A DNA stretch of 64,000 nucleotides, taken from Erwinia aphidicola. Its GTDB lineage: Bacteria; Pseudomonadota; Gammaproteobacteria; Enterobacterales; Enterobacteriaceae. A program made the position numbers and the translations under genes. Below the pieces are notes generated by a model. The model worked only from the letters and a program-made list of their open reading frames with translations, had not been told where the DNA came from and did no database searches. The stretch's first letter is position 1. The number at the start of each line of letters is the position of its first letter. The stretch covers positions 434,001 through 498,000 of the forward strand of contig NZ_JACXBP010000004.1 in NCBI RefSeq assembly GCF_014773485.1. Direction: 5' to 3'. This document shows positions 28,640-37,250 of the stretch, piece after piece.

Positions 28640-28658
28640 AACTGGTCGACTAATCTTA

Positions 28659-28670
28659 TTGGAATACCAG
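28659..28670. promoter_or_regulatory. operator 2, GntR-type site
   Basis: TTGGAATACCAG differs from operator 1 at two positions. Its centre is 31 bp from that of operator 1, about three helical turns. Confidence 0.65.
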
Positions 28671-28721
28671 TAATCACTTCTGAGAGATTTATCACAGTAA
28701 ATAATCACCGATTGTTTATTT

Positions 28722-28733
28722 TTGGTATGCCAC
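28722..28733. promoter_or_regulatory. operator 3, GntR-type site
   Basis: TTGGTATGCCAC also has two mismatches to the palindrome. Its centre is 63 bp from operator 2, about six helical turns, and 65 bp before the IIC start. Confidence 0.6.
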
Positions 28734-28797
28734 TGCCGCGTTAGCTGCAGAAATATTCATGCCGGGATGCCTGACCCCTTACCTCGAGGATTCACCC

Positions 28798-30132
28798 ATG
28801 TCTCTACAGGAACGGCTAATCGACTCTCTGGGGAGTTTTGCCACCAAGTTCAATAGCTATCGCTATATCATGGCCATCAAGGCGTCGTTTATTACGCTGA
28901 TGCCGGTCATTATCGTCGGTGCATTTTCGGTGCTGATTTCCAATATGGTGCTGGACGGCAAAAATGGCCTCGCCAGTTTTCAGGCGCTGTCGTTCCTGGC
29001 CGAGCTGAAACCGATCACCTCCAGCATCAACTACGCCACGCTGAGCTTCCTCAACATCGGCGCGGTGTTTCTGATCGGTATTGAGCTGGGAAAAATCAAC
29101 GGCATCAAAACGCTGTTCCCTGGCCTGCTGGCGATCATCTGCTTTATTGCCGTCACCCCCACCACGCTGAGCATGATGGTCAATGGCCAGATGCAGGTAG
29201 TAACCGACGTGCTGGCTAAGCAGTTCTCCGACACCAAAAGCCTGTTTCTCGGCATGTTTATTGCCATCCTTTCGGTGGAGATCTACTGCCGCCTGGAGCA
29301 TGTCGATCGCCTGAAAATCAAAATGCCGGACACCGTGCCGCCCAACGTTGCCGCCTCCTTCTCGGCGCTGATCCCGGCGATTATCACCGTCTCCGCCATC
29401 GCCACCTTTGGCTTTATCTTCCACCGCTTCACCGGCATGTATCTGTATGACGCCGTGTACAAAGTGGTGCAGGAGCCGCTGGAATCGGTGGTGCAGAGCC
29501 TGTGGGGCATTCTGCTGCTGATGTTTGTTGCCCAGCTGTTCTGGGTGATTGGCATCCACGGTAACCAGATGGTGAAGCCGATCCGCGAACCGCTGCTGCT
29601 GGGGGCGATTCTGGTCAATATGAACGCCTTTGAGCAGGGTAAAGAGGCGCCGAATATCATCACCATGCCGTTCTGGGATGTGTATATGAGCATCGGCGGC
29701 TCCGGGCTGACCATCGGCCTGCTGAGCGCGGTGATGCTGGCGACCAAACGCAAAGAGATGCGTGAAATCGCCAAGCTCTCTTTTGGCCCCGGCCTGTTCA
29801 ATATCAATGAACCGGTGATCTTCGGCATGCCAATCATGCTGAACCCGATCCTCGCTATCCCGTTCATTATCACTCCGCTGATTACCGGTTCCATTGGCTA
29901 CTTTGCGACGCTGACCGGGTTTGCTGGCAAAGCGGTGGTAATGGTGCCCTGGACCACGCCGCCCATCATTAACGCCTGGCTCTCCACCGCCGGGTCGATG
30001 GGGGCAGTGGTAACGCAGATTGTCTGCATCCTGGTGTCGATCCTCATCTATATCCCATTTGTCAAAGTTGCCGCCCGCCGCGCAGAGGCTGCGGAAGCAC
30101 AGGCGCTGCAGCCTGAACTGGCGAAAAATTAA
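28798..30132 (+). CDS. PTS cellobiose/lichenan-type EIIC permease
   Basis: This is the membrane channel of the PTS: it carries the sugar across the inner membrane for phosphorylation by EIIB. The 444 residues contain about ten hydrophobic helices. Family motifs include GIHGNQMVKPI with conserved His near residue 260 and the FNINEPVIFGMPIMLNP segment near residue 340, which holds the glutamate of the sugar site. It follows GAGGA at 28785-28789; an in-frame ATG at 28759 lies in a degenerate repeat and is not used. It starts the IIC-GH1-IIB-GntR-GNAT operon. Confidence 0.92.
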   Translation: MSLQERLIDSLGSFATKFNSYRYIMAIKASFITLMPVIIVGAFSVLISNMVLDGKNGLASFQALSFLAELKPITSSINYATLSFLNIGAVFLIGIELGKINGIKTLFPGLLAIICFIAVTPTTLSMMVNGQMQVVTDVLAKQFSDTKSLFLGMFIAILSVEIYCRLEHVDRLKIKMPDTVPPNVAASFSALIPAIITVSAIATFGFIFHRFTGMYLYDAVYKVVQEPLESVVQSLWGILLLMFVAQLFWVIGIHGNQMVKPIREPLLLGAILVNMNAFEQGKEAPNIITMPFWDVYMSIGGSGLTIGLLSAVMLATKRKEMREIAKLSFGPGLFNINEPVIFGMPIMLNPILAIPFIITPLITGSIGYFATLTGFAGKAVVMVPWTTPPIINAWLSTAGSMGAVVTQIVCILVSILIYIPFVKVAARRAEAAEAQALQPELAKN

Positions 30133-30141
30133 GGAGCGAAA

Positions 30142-31569
30142 ATGAGTAAGGTAACTATCACTATTCCGGCGGATTTTATTCTCGGTGCTGCCGCCTCCGC
30201 GTGGCAAACCGAAGGCTGGAGCGGCAAGAAAGCCGGCCAGGATTCCTATCTCGATGCCTGGTATCAGCAGGACCGCCACGTCTGGCACGACGGCTACGGC
30301 CCGGCGGTCGCCACCGATTTCATCAACCGCTATAAAGAGGACGTGGCGCTGATGAAAGCGGCGGGGCTGACGCACTACCGCACCTCAATCAACTGGTCGC
30401 GCTTTCTTACCGACTATGAGAATGCGGTGGTGGATGAAGAGTACGCGGCGTATTACGACAGCCTGATTGACGAGCTGCTGGCAAACGGCATCCAGCCTAT
30501 GCTCTGCCTGGAGCATTACGAACTGCCCGCCACGCTGCTGGAGCAGTACGGCGGCTGGGCATCGAAACACGTGGTCGAGCTGTTTGTGCGCTACGCAGAG
30601 CAGGTGTTCGCCCGCTACGCACACAAAGTGACGCGCTGGTTTGCCTTTAATGAGCCGGTGGTGGTGCAGACGCGGGTCTATCTCGATGCGCTGCGCTGGC
30701 CGTATCAGCAGAGCACCGACACCTGGATGCAGTGGAACCACCACAAAAATCTCGCCACGGCGAAAGTGGTGCAGCTGTTCCGCGCCAAAGGCTATCAGGG
30801 CACCGTCGGCACTATCCTCAACCCGGAAGTGACCTATCCACGCTCGGCTGCCGCGCACGATGTGCAGGCGGCACAGATCTACGACCTGTTCTATAACCGC
30901 GTATTCCTCGACCCGGCAATCAAAGGCGAGTACCCGGATGAACTGCTGGCGCTGCTGGAAAAACATGGCGTGAACTGGCAGGTCGACGCGCAGGAGCTGG
31001 CCATTATCCGCGCCAACCGCGTCGATGAAGTGGGCATCAACCTCTATTATCCGCACCGCGTGAAAGCTCCGTCGCGCGCCTGGCACCCGGAGACCCCGTT
31101 CCATCCGGCTTACTATTTTGAGCACTTTGAACTGCCGGGGCGGCGAATGAATAAGTCGCGCGGCTGGGAGATCCAACCGCGCATCGTCTGGGATATGGCG
31201 CAGCGCATGAAGAGTGAGTATGACAATTTCCCGTGGTTTATTGCCGAAAACGGGATGGGAATTGAGAACGAAGCGCAGTTCAAAAACGCCAGCGGAGAGA
31301 TTCAGGATAACTACCGTATTGAATTTATTGGCGAGCATCTTTATCAGGCGCTGCTGGCGCGTGAGGCGGGCATCAACTGCCAGGGCTATATGCTTTGGGC
31401 CTTCACCGACAACGTGTCGCCGATGAACGCGTTTAAAAATCGCTACGGACTGATCGAGATCGACCTGCAAAACCAGCGCCAGCGCCGGATGAAAAAATCC
31501 GCCCGCTGGTATCGCCAGATAAGTGACAGCCGCCAGCTCAGCATTGAGCTGGATGATGAAGCCAAATAA
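30142..31569 (+). CDS. 6-phospho-beta-glucosidase, GH1 family
   Basis: This is the cytoplasmic enzyme that cleaves the phosphorylated disaccharide or aryl glucoside imported by the PTS. The 475 residues form a retaining beta/alpha barrel. The acid/base is E171 in RWFAFNEPVVV (family norm TFNEP, here Ala for Thr) and the nucleophile is E369 in PWFIAENGMGIEN. The N-terminal FILGAAASAWQTEG aligns with the GH1 substrate glutamine/histidine region. It lies 9 bp after IIC. The true sugar (cellobiose, arbutin, salicin, other) cannot be told from sequence. Confidence 0.9.
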   Translation: MSKVTITIPADFILGAAASAWQTEGWSGKKAGQDSYLDAWYQQDRHVWHDGYGPAVATDFINRYKEDVALMKAAGLTHYRTSINWSRFLTDYENAVVDEEYAAYYDSLIDELLANGIQPMLCLEHYELPATLLEQYGGWASKHVVELFVRYAEQVFARYAHKVTRWFAFNEPVVVQTRVYLDALRWPYQQSTDTWMQWNHHKNLATAKVVQLFRAKGYQGTVGTILNPEVTYPRSAAAHDVQAAQIYDLFYNRVFLDPAIKGEYPDELLALLEKHGVNWQVDAQELAIIRANRVDEVGINLYYPHRVKAPSRAWHPETPFHPAYYFEHFELPGRRMNKSRGWEIQPRIVWDMAQRMKSEYDNFPWFIAENGMGIENEAQFKNASGEIQDNYRIEFIGEHLYQALLAREAGINCQGYMLWAFTDNVSPMNAFKNRYGLIEIDLQNQRQRRMKKSARWYRQISDSRQLSIELDDEAK

Positions 31570-31579
31570 GGAGTTAATC

Positions 31580-31897
31580 ATGCAAAGAATCGTTCTCGCC
31601 TGTGCAGCAGGCATGTCCACCTCGATGGTGGTGACGCGGATGGAAAAAGAAGCGGCGGCACGCGGGCTGGCGTATCAGATCTACGCCATCCCGGAGCAGA
31701 ACCTGCGCGACGAGCTGGAAAATAACGTCGGTGAAGTGGCCGTGGTGCTGCTTGGGCCGCAGGTGCGCTTCAAGCTGGAGGAGAACCGCAAGCTGACCGA
31801 CAGCTATCAAATCCCCATCGCGGTGATTGATTCGGTGGCTTATGGCACCCTTAACGGCGCAAAAGTACTCGATCAGGCGCTGGCTTTGGTAAACTAG
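31580..31897 (+). CDS. PTS lactose/cellobiose-type EIIB component
   Basis: This is the cytoplasmic EIIB that carries phosphate on a cysteine. The 105 residues start MQRIVLACAAGMSTSMVVTR, with the active Cys at residue 8 and the phosphate loop CAAGMSTS. The second landmark, AVVLLGPQVRFKLEE, is near residue 55. The start at 31580 has AAGGAG 8 bases upstream. It is 10 bp after the glucosidase. Confidence 0.93.
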   Translation: MQRIVLACAAGMSTSMVVTRMEKEAAARGLAYQIYAIPEQNLRDELENNVGEVAVVLLGPQVRFKLEENRKLTDSYQIPIAVIDSVAYGTLNGAKVLDQALALVN

Positions 31898-31935
31898 CGC
31901 CAATCAATACGGATAATGGCTGAAAGGGTGGTTTT

Positions 31936-32709
31936 GTGGACAAAGGTGCGCCTGCGCAGGAAAAAAAGCAGTATCAGGAAATCGGTCACGATCTGCGCCA
32001 GCAAATCATCGATGGTCACTATCCGGTCGGTTCGCGTCTGCCGCCGGAGCGTAATATCGCCGAGACCTGGGGCGTCAGTCGTACCATTGTGCGTGAAGCC
32101 CTGCTAATGCTGGAGCTGGAGGGCACGGTAGATATTCGCCAAAGCTCCGGCGTTTACGTGATGCGCATCCCCTCGGAGAGCAGCGACGAAGAAGAGGCAT
32201 TCTTCCGCAGCGACGTCGGGCCGTTTGAGATGCTGCAGGCGCGCCAGCTGCTGGAGAGCAATATCGCAGCATTTGCGGCGAAGATGGCCACCAAAGCGGA
32301 TATCGAAAACCTCAAGCGCACGCTGGAGCAGGAGCAGCGCGCCATCGCGCTCGATGACAAAAGCCAGGACAATGACAAAATGTTCCACCTGCTGCTGGCC
32401 GGCGCGACGCAGAATCAGATGCTACTGGATACCGTTAACAGCATCTGGCGACATCACGAAAGCAGTCCGCTGTGGCAGCAGCTGCGCAGCCATATAGAAA
32501 CCCGCAGCTACCGCCTGAAGTGGCTCGGCGACCATCAGACCATCCTCGCCGCGCTGCGCCGCCGTGACGTGATGGGGTCGTGGCAGGCAATGTGGCAGCA
32601 TCTGGAAAATGTGAAGCACAGCCTGCTGGAACTCTCCGATGCCGATGCCCCAGATTTCGATGGCTATCTGTTTGAATCAGTGCCGATTTTTCAGGGCAAG
32701 CTGGTATGA
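31936..32709 (+). CDS. GntR/FadR-subfamily regulator of the beta-glucoside PTS
   Basis: This is a 257-residue regulator with an N-terminal winged HTH (HYPVGSRLPPERNIAETWGVSRTIVREALLMLELEG) and a C-terminal FCD effector domain (QARQLLESNIAAFAAKMAT; later His in DKMFHLLLAGA). The layout is that of UxuR/ExuR/LgoR. Its likely targets are the three TTGGTATACCAA-type sites upstream of IIA/IIC; no such site is seen in front of its own GTG start. It is the fourth gene of the operon, 38 bp after IIB, and overlaps the GNAT gene by 4 bases. The effector is inferred to be the phosphorylated sugar or a breakdown product. Confidence 0.87.
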   Translation: MDKGAPAQEKKQYQEIGHDLRQQIIDGHYPVGSRLPPERNIAETWGVSRTIVREALLMLELEGTVDIRQSSGVYVMRIPSESSDEEEAFFRSDVGPFEMLQARQLLESNIAAFAAKMATKADIENLKRTLEQEQRAIALDDKSQDNDKMFHLLLAGATQNQMLLDTVNSIWRHHESSPLWQQLRSHIETRSYRLKWLGDHQTILAALRRRDVMGSWQAMWQHLENVKHSLLELSDADAPDFDGYLFESVPIFQGKLV

Positions 32710-33167
32710 GTTTGCTGCGTATTGTGCCGCTGAGCGCGGTACCGGCAACCCGCGAAGTGGTCACCGACTGGCTATGGCAGGCTTTTGGCAGCGATAACAG
32801 CCGCGACTTTTATGCCAGCGTGATCGACAGCAGCCTGAGCGGTGCCGACCTGCCGCTGACGTTTGTGGCGCTGGATGACGACCGCCCGGTGGGTACCGTG
32901 GGATTATGGCGCTGCGATTTGATCAGCCGTCAGGATCTTTTCCCGTGGCTGGCGGCGCTGTATGTGGATGAGAGCTATCGCGGGCGCGGTTTAAGTGAAC
33001 GCCTGCAGCAGACGGTGATCGACTGCTGCCTTCAGCGCGGCGACCGCCATCTGTACCTCTATTCTGCCTGTGCCGATTATTACGAGCGTTTTGGCTGGCG
33101 CTATATCGGCGATGCGCTGGATTACCCGGCGACGCGCGTGCGTCTGTACCATAAAGCGCTGGGTTAA
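32706..33167 (+). CDS. GNAT family N-acetyltransferase
   Basis: The 153-residue product has the acetyl-CoA loop in LYVDESYRGRGLSERLQQ (motif A, near residue 87), followed by a C-terminal DYYERFGWRYIGD motif. The substrate is unknown. It is translationally coupled to the GntR gene by ATGA, so a role in sugar-derivative modification or detoxification is possible but only inferred. Confidence 0.8.
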   Translation: MSLLRIVPLSAVPATREVVTDWLWQAFGSDNSRDFYASVIDSSLSGADLPLTFVALDDDRPVGTVGLWRCDLISRQDLFPWLAALYVDESYRGRGLSERLQQTVIDCCLQRGDRHLYLYSACADYYERFGWRYIGDALDYPATRVRLYHKALG

Positions 33168-33174
33168 GCGGTGC

Positions 33175-33198
33175 GGGTCGGGCATGCCCGACCCCTAC
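33175..33198. repeat. GGCATGCC-core palindrome
   Basis: GGGTCGGGCATGCCCGACCC followed by CTAC; the arms are perfectly complementary. It lies 8 bases after the GNAT stop. A degenerate half-copy (GATGCCGACCCCTGCGGGGA) follows at about 33225. Confidence 0.85.
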
Positions 33199-33259
33199 GG
33201 CGATCCCACGGATAAGGCGTCATCGATGCCGACCCCTGCGGGGACACCACGCATACGGT

Positions 33260-33283
33260 GTAGGGGCGATGGCATGCCTCGCC
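33260..33283. repeat. GGCATGCC-core palindrome, opposite orientation
   Basis: GTAGGGGCGATGGCATGCC followed by TCGCC; this member begins with the GTAGGGG arm. One extra T lies in the left arm. It sits about 15 bases from the galR stop codon. Confidence 0.8.
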
Positions 33284-33297
33284 CGTTTTTCGCAGGG

Positions 33298-34299
33298 TTA
33301 CTGCGGCGATGCCACCGAATGGCGGCGCACCAGCGTTGGGCTGAACAGGTTGGTGACCTCCGGCAGCGGCTGGCCGTGGGCTAATGCCAATGCCAGCGCG
33401 GCAGCCTGCTGCGCCATGGTGACAATCGGATAGCGCACGGTGGTCAGGCGCGGGCGCACATAGCGCGACACCAGCACATCATCAAAGCCAATCAGCGACA
33501 TCTCTTCCGGCACGCGCACGCCGTTATCGCTCAGCACCGCCAGCGCCCCGGCAGCCATCGAGTCGTTATAGCAGGCCACCGCGGTAAAGGTTTTCCCCTG
33601 GCCGAGCAGTTCGGTCATCGCCTGCTCGCCGCCCACCTCATCCGGCTCGCCAAACGCCACCAGCCGGTCGTTGCACGGCAGGCTGTGCTCTTTCAGCGCG
33701 TCGTAGTAGCCCTGCAGGCGGTCGCTGGCATCGGAGATCGGATGGTTAGAGCAGATAAACGCGATATTTTTGTGACCTTGCTGGATCAGGTAGCGCGTCG
33801 CCAGCCAGGATCCGTAGCGGTCATCCAGCGCAATGCAGCGCGTTTCAAAACCGGGCAGCACGCGGTTGAGCAGCACCATCCCCGGGATCTGCTGCATTAA
33901 CGGCAGCAGATCTTCATCGGGAACTTTCTTGGCGTGAACCACCAGCGCCGCACAGCGGTGGCGGATAAGCTGCTCAATCGCCTGACGCTCTTTCTGCTCG
34001 TTATGGTAACCGTTACCAATCAGCAAAAAGTTGCCGGTCTGCCAGGCGACTTCATCAACCGATTTCACCATTGCGCCGAAAAACGGATCGGAAACGTCAC
34101 CGACCACCAGCCCGATAGTTTCCGTGGATTGCTGCGCCAGCGCCCGCGCATTGGCGTTCGGGTGGTACTGCAGCGACTCCATCGCCTGGGTGACGGCCAG
34201 CCTTGATGCTTCACTGGCTTTGGGGGAGTGATTAATCACGCGTGAGACGGTAGCAACCGAAACGCCCGCGAGCCTGGCAACATCCTTAATGGTAGCCAT
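33298..34299 (-). CDS. galR: galactose operon repressor GalR
   Basis: GalR is a LacI-family repressor of galactose uptake and metabolism genes, relieved by D-galactose. The 333 residues begin MATIKDVARLAGVSVATVSR (helix-turn-helix plus hinge RALAQQSTETIGLVVGDVSD). The effector domain carries FFGAMVKSVDEVAWQTGNFLL and CYNDSMAAGALAVL. The tail is about ten residues shorter than that of E. coli GalR. It is divergent from a molybdoenzyme gene, with a GalR-type operator in the gap. Confidence 0.95.
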   Translation of the reverse strand: MATIKDVARLAGVSVATVSRVINHSPKASEASRLAVTQAMESLQYHPNANARALAQQSTETIGLVVGDVSDPFFGAMVKSVDEVAWQTGNFLLIGNGYHNEQKERQAIEQLIRHRCAALVVHAKKVPDEDLLPLMQQIPGMVLLNRVLPGFETRCIALDDRYGSWLATRYLIQQGHKNIAFICSNHPISDASDRLQGYYDALKEHSLPCNDRLVAFGEPDEVGGEQAMTELLGQGKTFTAVACYNDSMAAGALAVLSDNGVRVPEEMSLIGFDDVLVSRYVRPRLTTVRYPIVTMAQQAAALALALAHGQPLPEVTNLFSPTLVRRHSVASPQ

Positions 34300-34316
34300 C
34301 GGTTAAATGCCTTCCT

Positions 34317-34332
34317 GGGTAAGCGTTTACAT
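34317..34332. promoter_or_regulatory. GalR-type operator
   Basis: GGGTAAGCGTTTACAT matches 14 of 16 positions of the gal operator consensus GTGKAANCGNTTNCAC, including the central CG dyad. It is 18 bases upstream of the galR start, so autoregulation is likely; the divergent molybdoenzyme gene could share it. Confidence 0.75.
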
Positions 34333-34482
34333 AGCGGATAGTGTTGCGGAAAGCGCCAGCGACTGCAAGCGTGCAGAGTGTCGCAGCCATCGCAAACCGG
34401 AGAGATAAACGACATCTGCCGGGGTACGGTGAAAGATGATATTCTGAGTTTCCAGAAAATTTGCCGAATAGCGGATCCTGCC

Positions 34483-36756
34483 ATGACGATAAAAAAACTG
34501 CCCCATCTGGCCCACTGGGGTGCCTTCAGTGCCGTGGTTGAAAATGAAAAACTGCTGCGCTGCGAGCCTTTTTTCGCGGACCAGGATCCGTCCCCGATGC
34601 TCAACACCATTCCCGAGCTGGTCTATTCAGATAAACGTATCCGCCAGCCAATGGTGCGCCGCTCGTGGCTGAAATCGCGTGAGAAAAGCGACCGCACCCT
34701 GCGCGGGCGCGAGGACTTTGTCGCGGTGGATTGGGAAACCGCGCTCGATCTGGTGGCGGATGAGAACCGCCGCGTGCGCGATCGCTACGGTGCCAGCGGC
34801 ATTTTCAACGGCTCTTACGGCTGGTCCTCTGCCGGGCGCGTCAACCACGCGCGCACGCTGGTGCGCCGCTTCTATAACCTGGGCGGCGGCGGCATCGACC
34901 AGCAGGGCAACTACAGCTGGGGGGCGGCGCAGTTCTTCCTGCCGTATGTTATCGGCACTTACATGCCGCTGACCGGGCGCGTCACCGACTGGCCGAGCGT
35001 GGTCGATCACTGCGAGATTTTTGTCGCCTTTGGCGGCCTGGCGCTGAAAAACAGCCAGGTGGCGTCCGGCGGAGCAGGGGAGCACAGCCTGAAACCCGCG
35101 CTGCTGCAGCTGGCGGCTAAAGGCACGCCGGTGATTAACATCAGCCCGATGCGCGATGACTGCCCGGCGTTTGTTAACGCAGAGTGGGTCCCAATCCGCC
35201 CGAATACCGACGTGGCGCTGATGCTGGCGCTTGGTTTTGAAATTGAGCGCCTCGGCGCGGTAGATAATGCCTTCCTGCAATCGCACTGCGTGGGCTATCC
35301 GCAGCTGCGCGATTATCTGCTTGGCCACAGCGACGGGCAGGCGAAAACGGCGCAGTGGGCCAGCGCGATTACCGGTATCCCGGCGGCGCGTATCAGCCTG
35401 CTGGCGCAGCAGCTGTGCGGCAAACGCAGCTTTATTACCTGTTCCTATTCGGTACAGCGCGCCCATCGCGGCGAGCAGCCGTACTGGATGATGATCGCGC
35501 TGTCATCGATGCTCGGTCAGCCGGGCCTGCCGGGAGCGGGTTTCTCCTTCGGGCATGGGTCAATGAACAGCGTCGGCAACCCGCGCACCGAGGGGCCATC
35601 GCCGCTGATGTCGACCGGGCGCAACCCGATTGAAGATCTGGCGATCCCGGTGGCGCGTATCAGCGACATGCTGCTGAATCCGGGCCAGGAATATCGCTTC
35701 CAGGGCAAGACGCATCACTACCCGGATATCCACCTGATCCACTGGGCCGGTGGCAATCCGTTCCATCATCATCAGCAGCTCAACCGGCTGGTAGAGGGCT
35801 GGCAGCGCCCGGACACGGTGATCGTGCAGGATATTGTCTGGACGCCCGCGGCGCAAATGGCGGACATCGTGCTGCCGGTGACGACCTCCCTTGAGCGTAA
35901 CGATATCGGCGGCTCCTCGAAGGACCGCTTCGTGCTGGCGATGCATCAGGCGATCAAGCCGCAGCATCAGGCGCGTAATGACTTCGACATTTTTGCCGAT
36001 ATCGCAGAGCGCCTCGGCTACCGCGACACCTTTACCGAGGGGCGTGATGAGATGGCGTGGATCAAGCATCTTTACCAGCGCTGCGCGCTGGCGCATCAGG
36101 GCAAAGGCATCGACTTCCCGGAGTTTGAAACCTTCTGGCAGCAGGGCCACGTCGAGATCCCGCCGAGCGAAAAGCCGTGGGTCTTTATGGCCGATTTCCG
36201 CCAGGACCCGATTGCCAACCCAATCAAAACCGCCAGCGGCAAGATCGAGCTGTTCTCACAAACCATTGCCGGTTATCAGCTGGAAGATTTCGCACCGCAT
36301 CCCGAGTGGCAGCCGCCGCAGGAGTGGCTGGGTGCGCCAATTGGTGAGCGCTTCCCGCTGCACATGATCTCCATTCAGCCGCACGACCGTCTGCACAGTC
36401 AGATGGATGCGACCCCTTCCGTGCAGGCCAATAAAACCGCCGGGCGTGAAACGCTGTGGATGCATCCTGACGATGCGGCCGCACGCGGCATCAGCGACGG
36501 CGACGTGATTGAAGTGAGCAACGACCGTGGCCGTATGCAGGCCGGGGTGCGCCTTACCGACGGCGTCAGCCCGCAGGTGGTACTGATCGCCACCGGCGCC
36601 TGGTTCGATCCGGGCTTTGGTAAAGCGTGGAAGCCGTACGATCGCGCCGGAAATCCTAACGTGCTGACGCTGGATATCGGCACCTCATCGCTGACCCAGG
36701 GCCCGAACGCGATGAGCTGCCTGGTGGAAATTAAAAAGGCAGAGGTGACGGACTGA
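34483..36756 (+). CDS. molybdopterin-dependent S/N-oxide reductase (BisC/TorZ-like)
   Basis: This is a DMSO-reductase-family enzyme of 757 residues with bis-MGD cofactor. The Mo-ligand serine is expected in FNGSYGWSSAGRVNHAR (about residue 110). MGD-binding signatures follow: FVAFGGLALKNSQVASGG, TPVINISPMRDDCPAF, IHWAGGNPFHHHQQLNR and ADIVLPVTTSLERNDIGG. No twin-arginine signal is present, so it acts in the cytoplasm, as BisC does with biotin sulfoxide or methionine sulfoxide. It has no N-terminal Fe-S cysteine motif and no neighbouring cytochrome or membrane subunit. The start at 34483 is favoured by the conserved N-terminus (LPHLAHWGAFSAVV); the frame is open further upstream. Confidence 0.82.
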   Translation: MTIKKLPHLAHWGAFSAVVENEKLLRCEPFFADQDPSPMLNTIPELVYSDKRIRQPMVRRSWLKSREKSDRTLRGREDFVAVDWETALDLVADENRRVRDRYGASGIFNGSYGWSSAGRVNHARTLVRRFYNLGGGGIDQQGNYSWGAAQFFLPYVIGTYMPLTGRVTDWPSVVDHCEIFVAFGGLALKNSQVASGGAGEHSLKPALLQLAAKGTPVINISPMRDDCPAFVNAEWVPIRPNTDVALMLALGFEIERLGAVDNAFLQSHCVGYPQLRDYLLGHSDGQAKTAQWASAITGIPAARISLLAQQLCGKRSFITCSYSVQRAHRGEQPYWMMIALSSMLGQPGLPGAGFSFGHGSMNSVGNPRTEGPSPLMSTGRNPIEDLAIPVARISDMLLNPGQEYRFQGKTHHYPDIHLIHWAGGNPFHHHQQLNRLVEGWQRPDTVIVQDIVWTPAAQMADIVLPVTTSLERNDIGGSSKDRFVLAMHQAIKPQHQARNDFDIFADIAERLGYRDTFTEGRDEMAWIKHLYQRCALAHQGKGIDFPEFETFWQQGHVEIPPSEKPWVFMADFRQDPIANPIKTASGKIELFSQTIAGYQLEDFAPHPEWQPPQEWLGAPIGERFPLHMISIQPHDRLHSQMDATPSVQANKTAGRETLWMHPDDAAARGISDGDVIEVSNDRGRMQAGVRLTDGVSPQVVLIATGAWFDPGFGKAWKPYDRAGNPNVLTLDIGTSSLTQGPNAMSCLVEIKKAEVTD

Positions 36757-36766
36757 AAAGAGGGCT

Positions 36767-36813
36767 GAAAACTCAAGCCCGCAGGCTTAAGGAGCGATGC
36801 GGGCTAAGTTTTC
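36767..36813. terminator. long inverted repeat between convergent genes
   Basis: GAAAACTCAAGCCCGCA (36767-36783) pairs with TGCGGGCTAAGTTTTC (36798-36813) with one bulge and a 14-base loop. It fills the gap between the molybdoenzyme and the antitoxin gene and can fold from either strand. Confidence 0.65.
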
Positions 36814-36814
36814 A

Positions 36815-37072
36815 TCAGACAATAAGGCGCAGCGCATCAATTTCCCTCTTATTTTGCGCGGCAATATCGTGCAGCGATAATGCGCTTTCCCCGCTCAATT
36901 CACCCTGCTCTATAGCCTGTCTTAGTGCTTCCATCTCCAACTCCTTCTGTTCAAGTAACCTGAGTGCGGTTCGCATCACTTCACTTGTTGAACCATATCG
37001 TCCGTTTTCAATCATTCTATTCACAAATTCAGTAAGTTGTGCGCCAATTGTAACGCTGGTTGTACGTGCCAT
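36815..37072 (-). CDS. orphan ParD-family type II antitoxin
   Basis: The 85 residues start MARTTSVTIGAQLTEFVNRM, an N-terminal ribbon-helix-helix DNA-binding unit, with the conserved GRYGSTSEVMRTALRLLEQKE. The C-terminal tail (LRQAIEQGELSGES) is the part that would wrap a ParE toxin. GAGG lies before the ATG. Downstream on the same strand only a hairpin and the molybdoenzyme gene are found, so no ParE partner is present. The gene either autoregulates alone or is a relic of a lost pair. Confidence 0.85.
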   Translation of the reverse strand: MARTTSVTIGAQLTEFVNRMIENGRYGSTSEVMRTALRLLEQKELEMEALRQAIEQGELSGESALSLHDIAAQNKREIDALRLIV

Positions 37073-37250
37073 AGCTGCCTCTGTGTTAACTATTAACACA
37101 AATATAGCGCAGCAGGTGATACAGGCTCAATATTTAACCGAAATGATTGCATAAGTGAACCGTGAGAAAGCTGAACTGGAAGACGTCTCGTAAAACCCAG
37201 GGATGCTGGCTGAAATAAGTGGAGAAGATTGCAGAAACCCCTACATATCA

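Noticed and set aside
28816-30375. Long minus-strand open frame (519 codons) opposite the PTS permease and glucosidase start
   Set aside because: It is a GC-rich shadow of the real genes: His/Gln/Arg-rich composition, no ribosome site, no recognisable domain.
36757-36814. parE toxin downstream of the ParD gene
   Set aside because: Only 58 bases are available and they form a hairpin; no toxin can be encoded.
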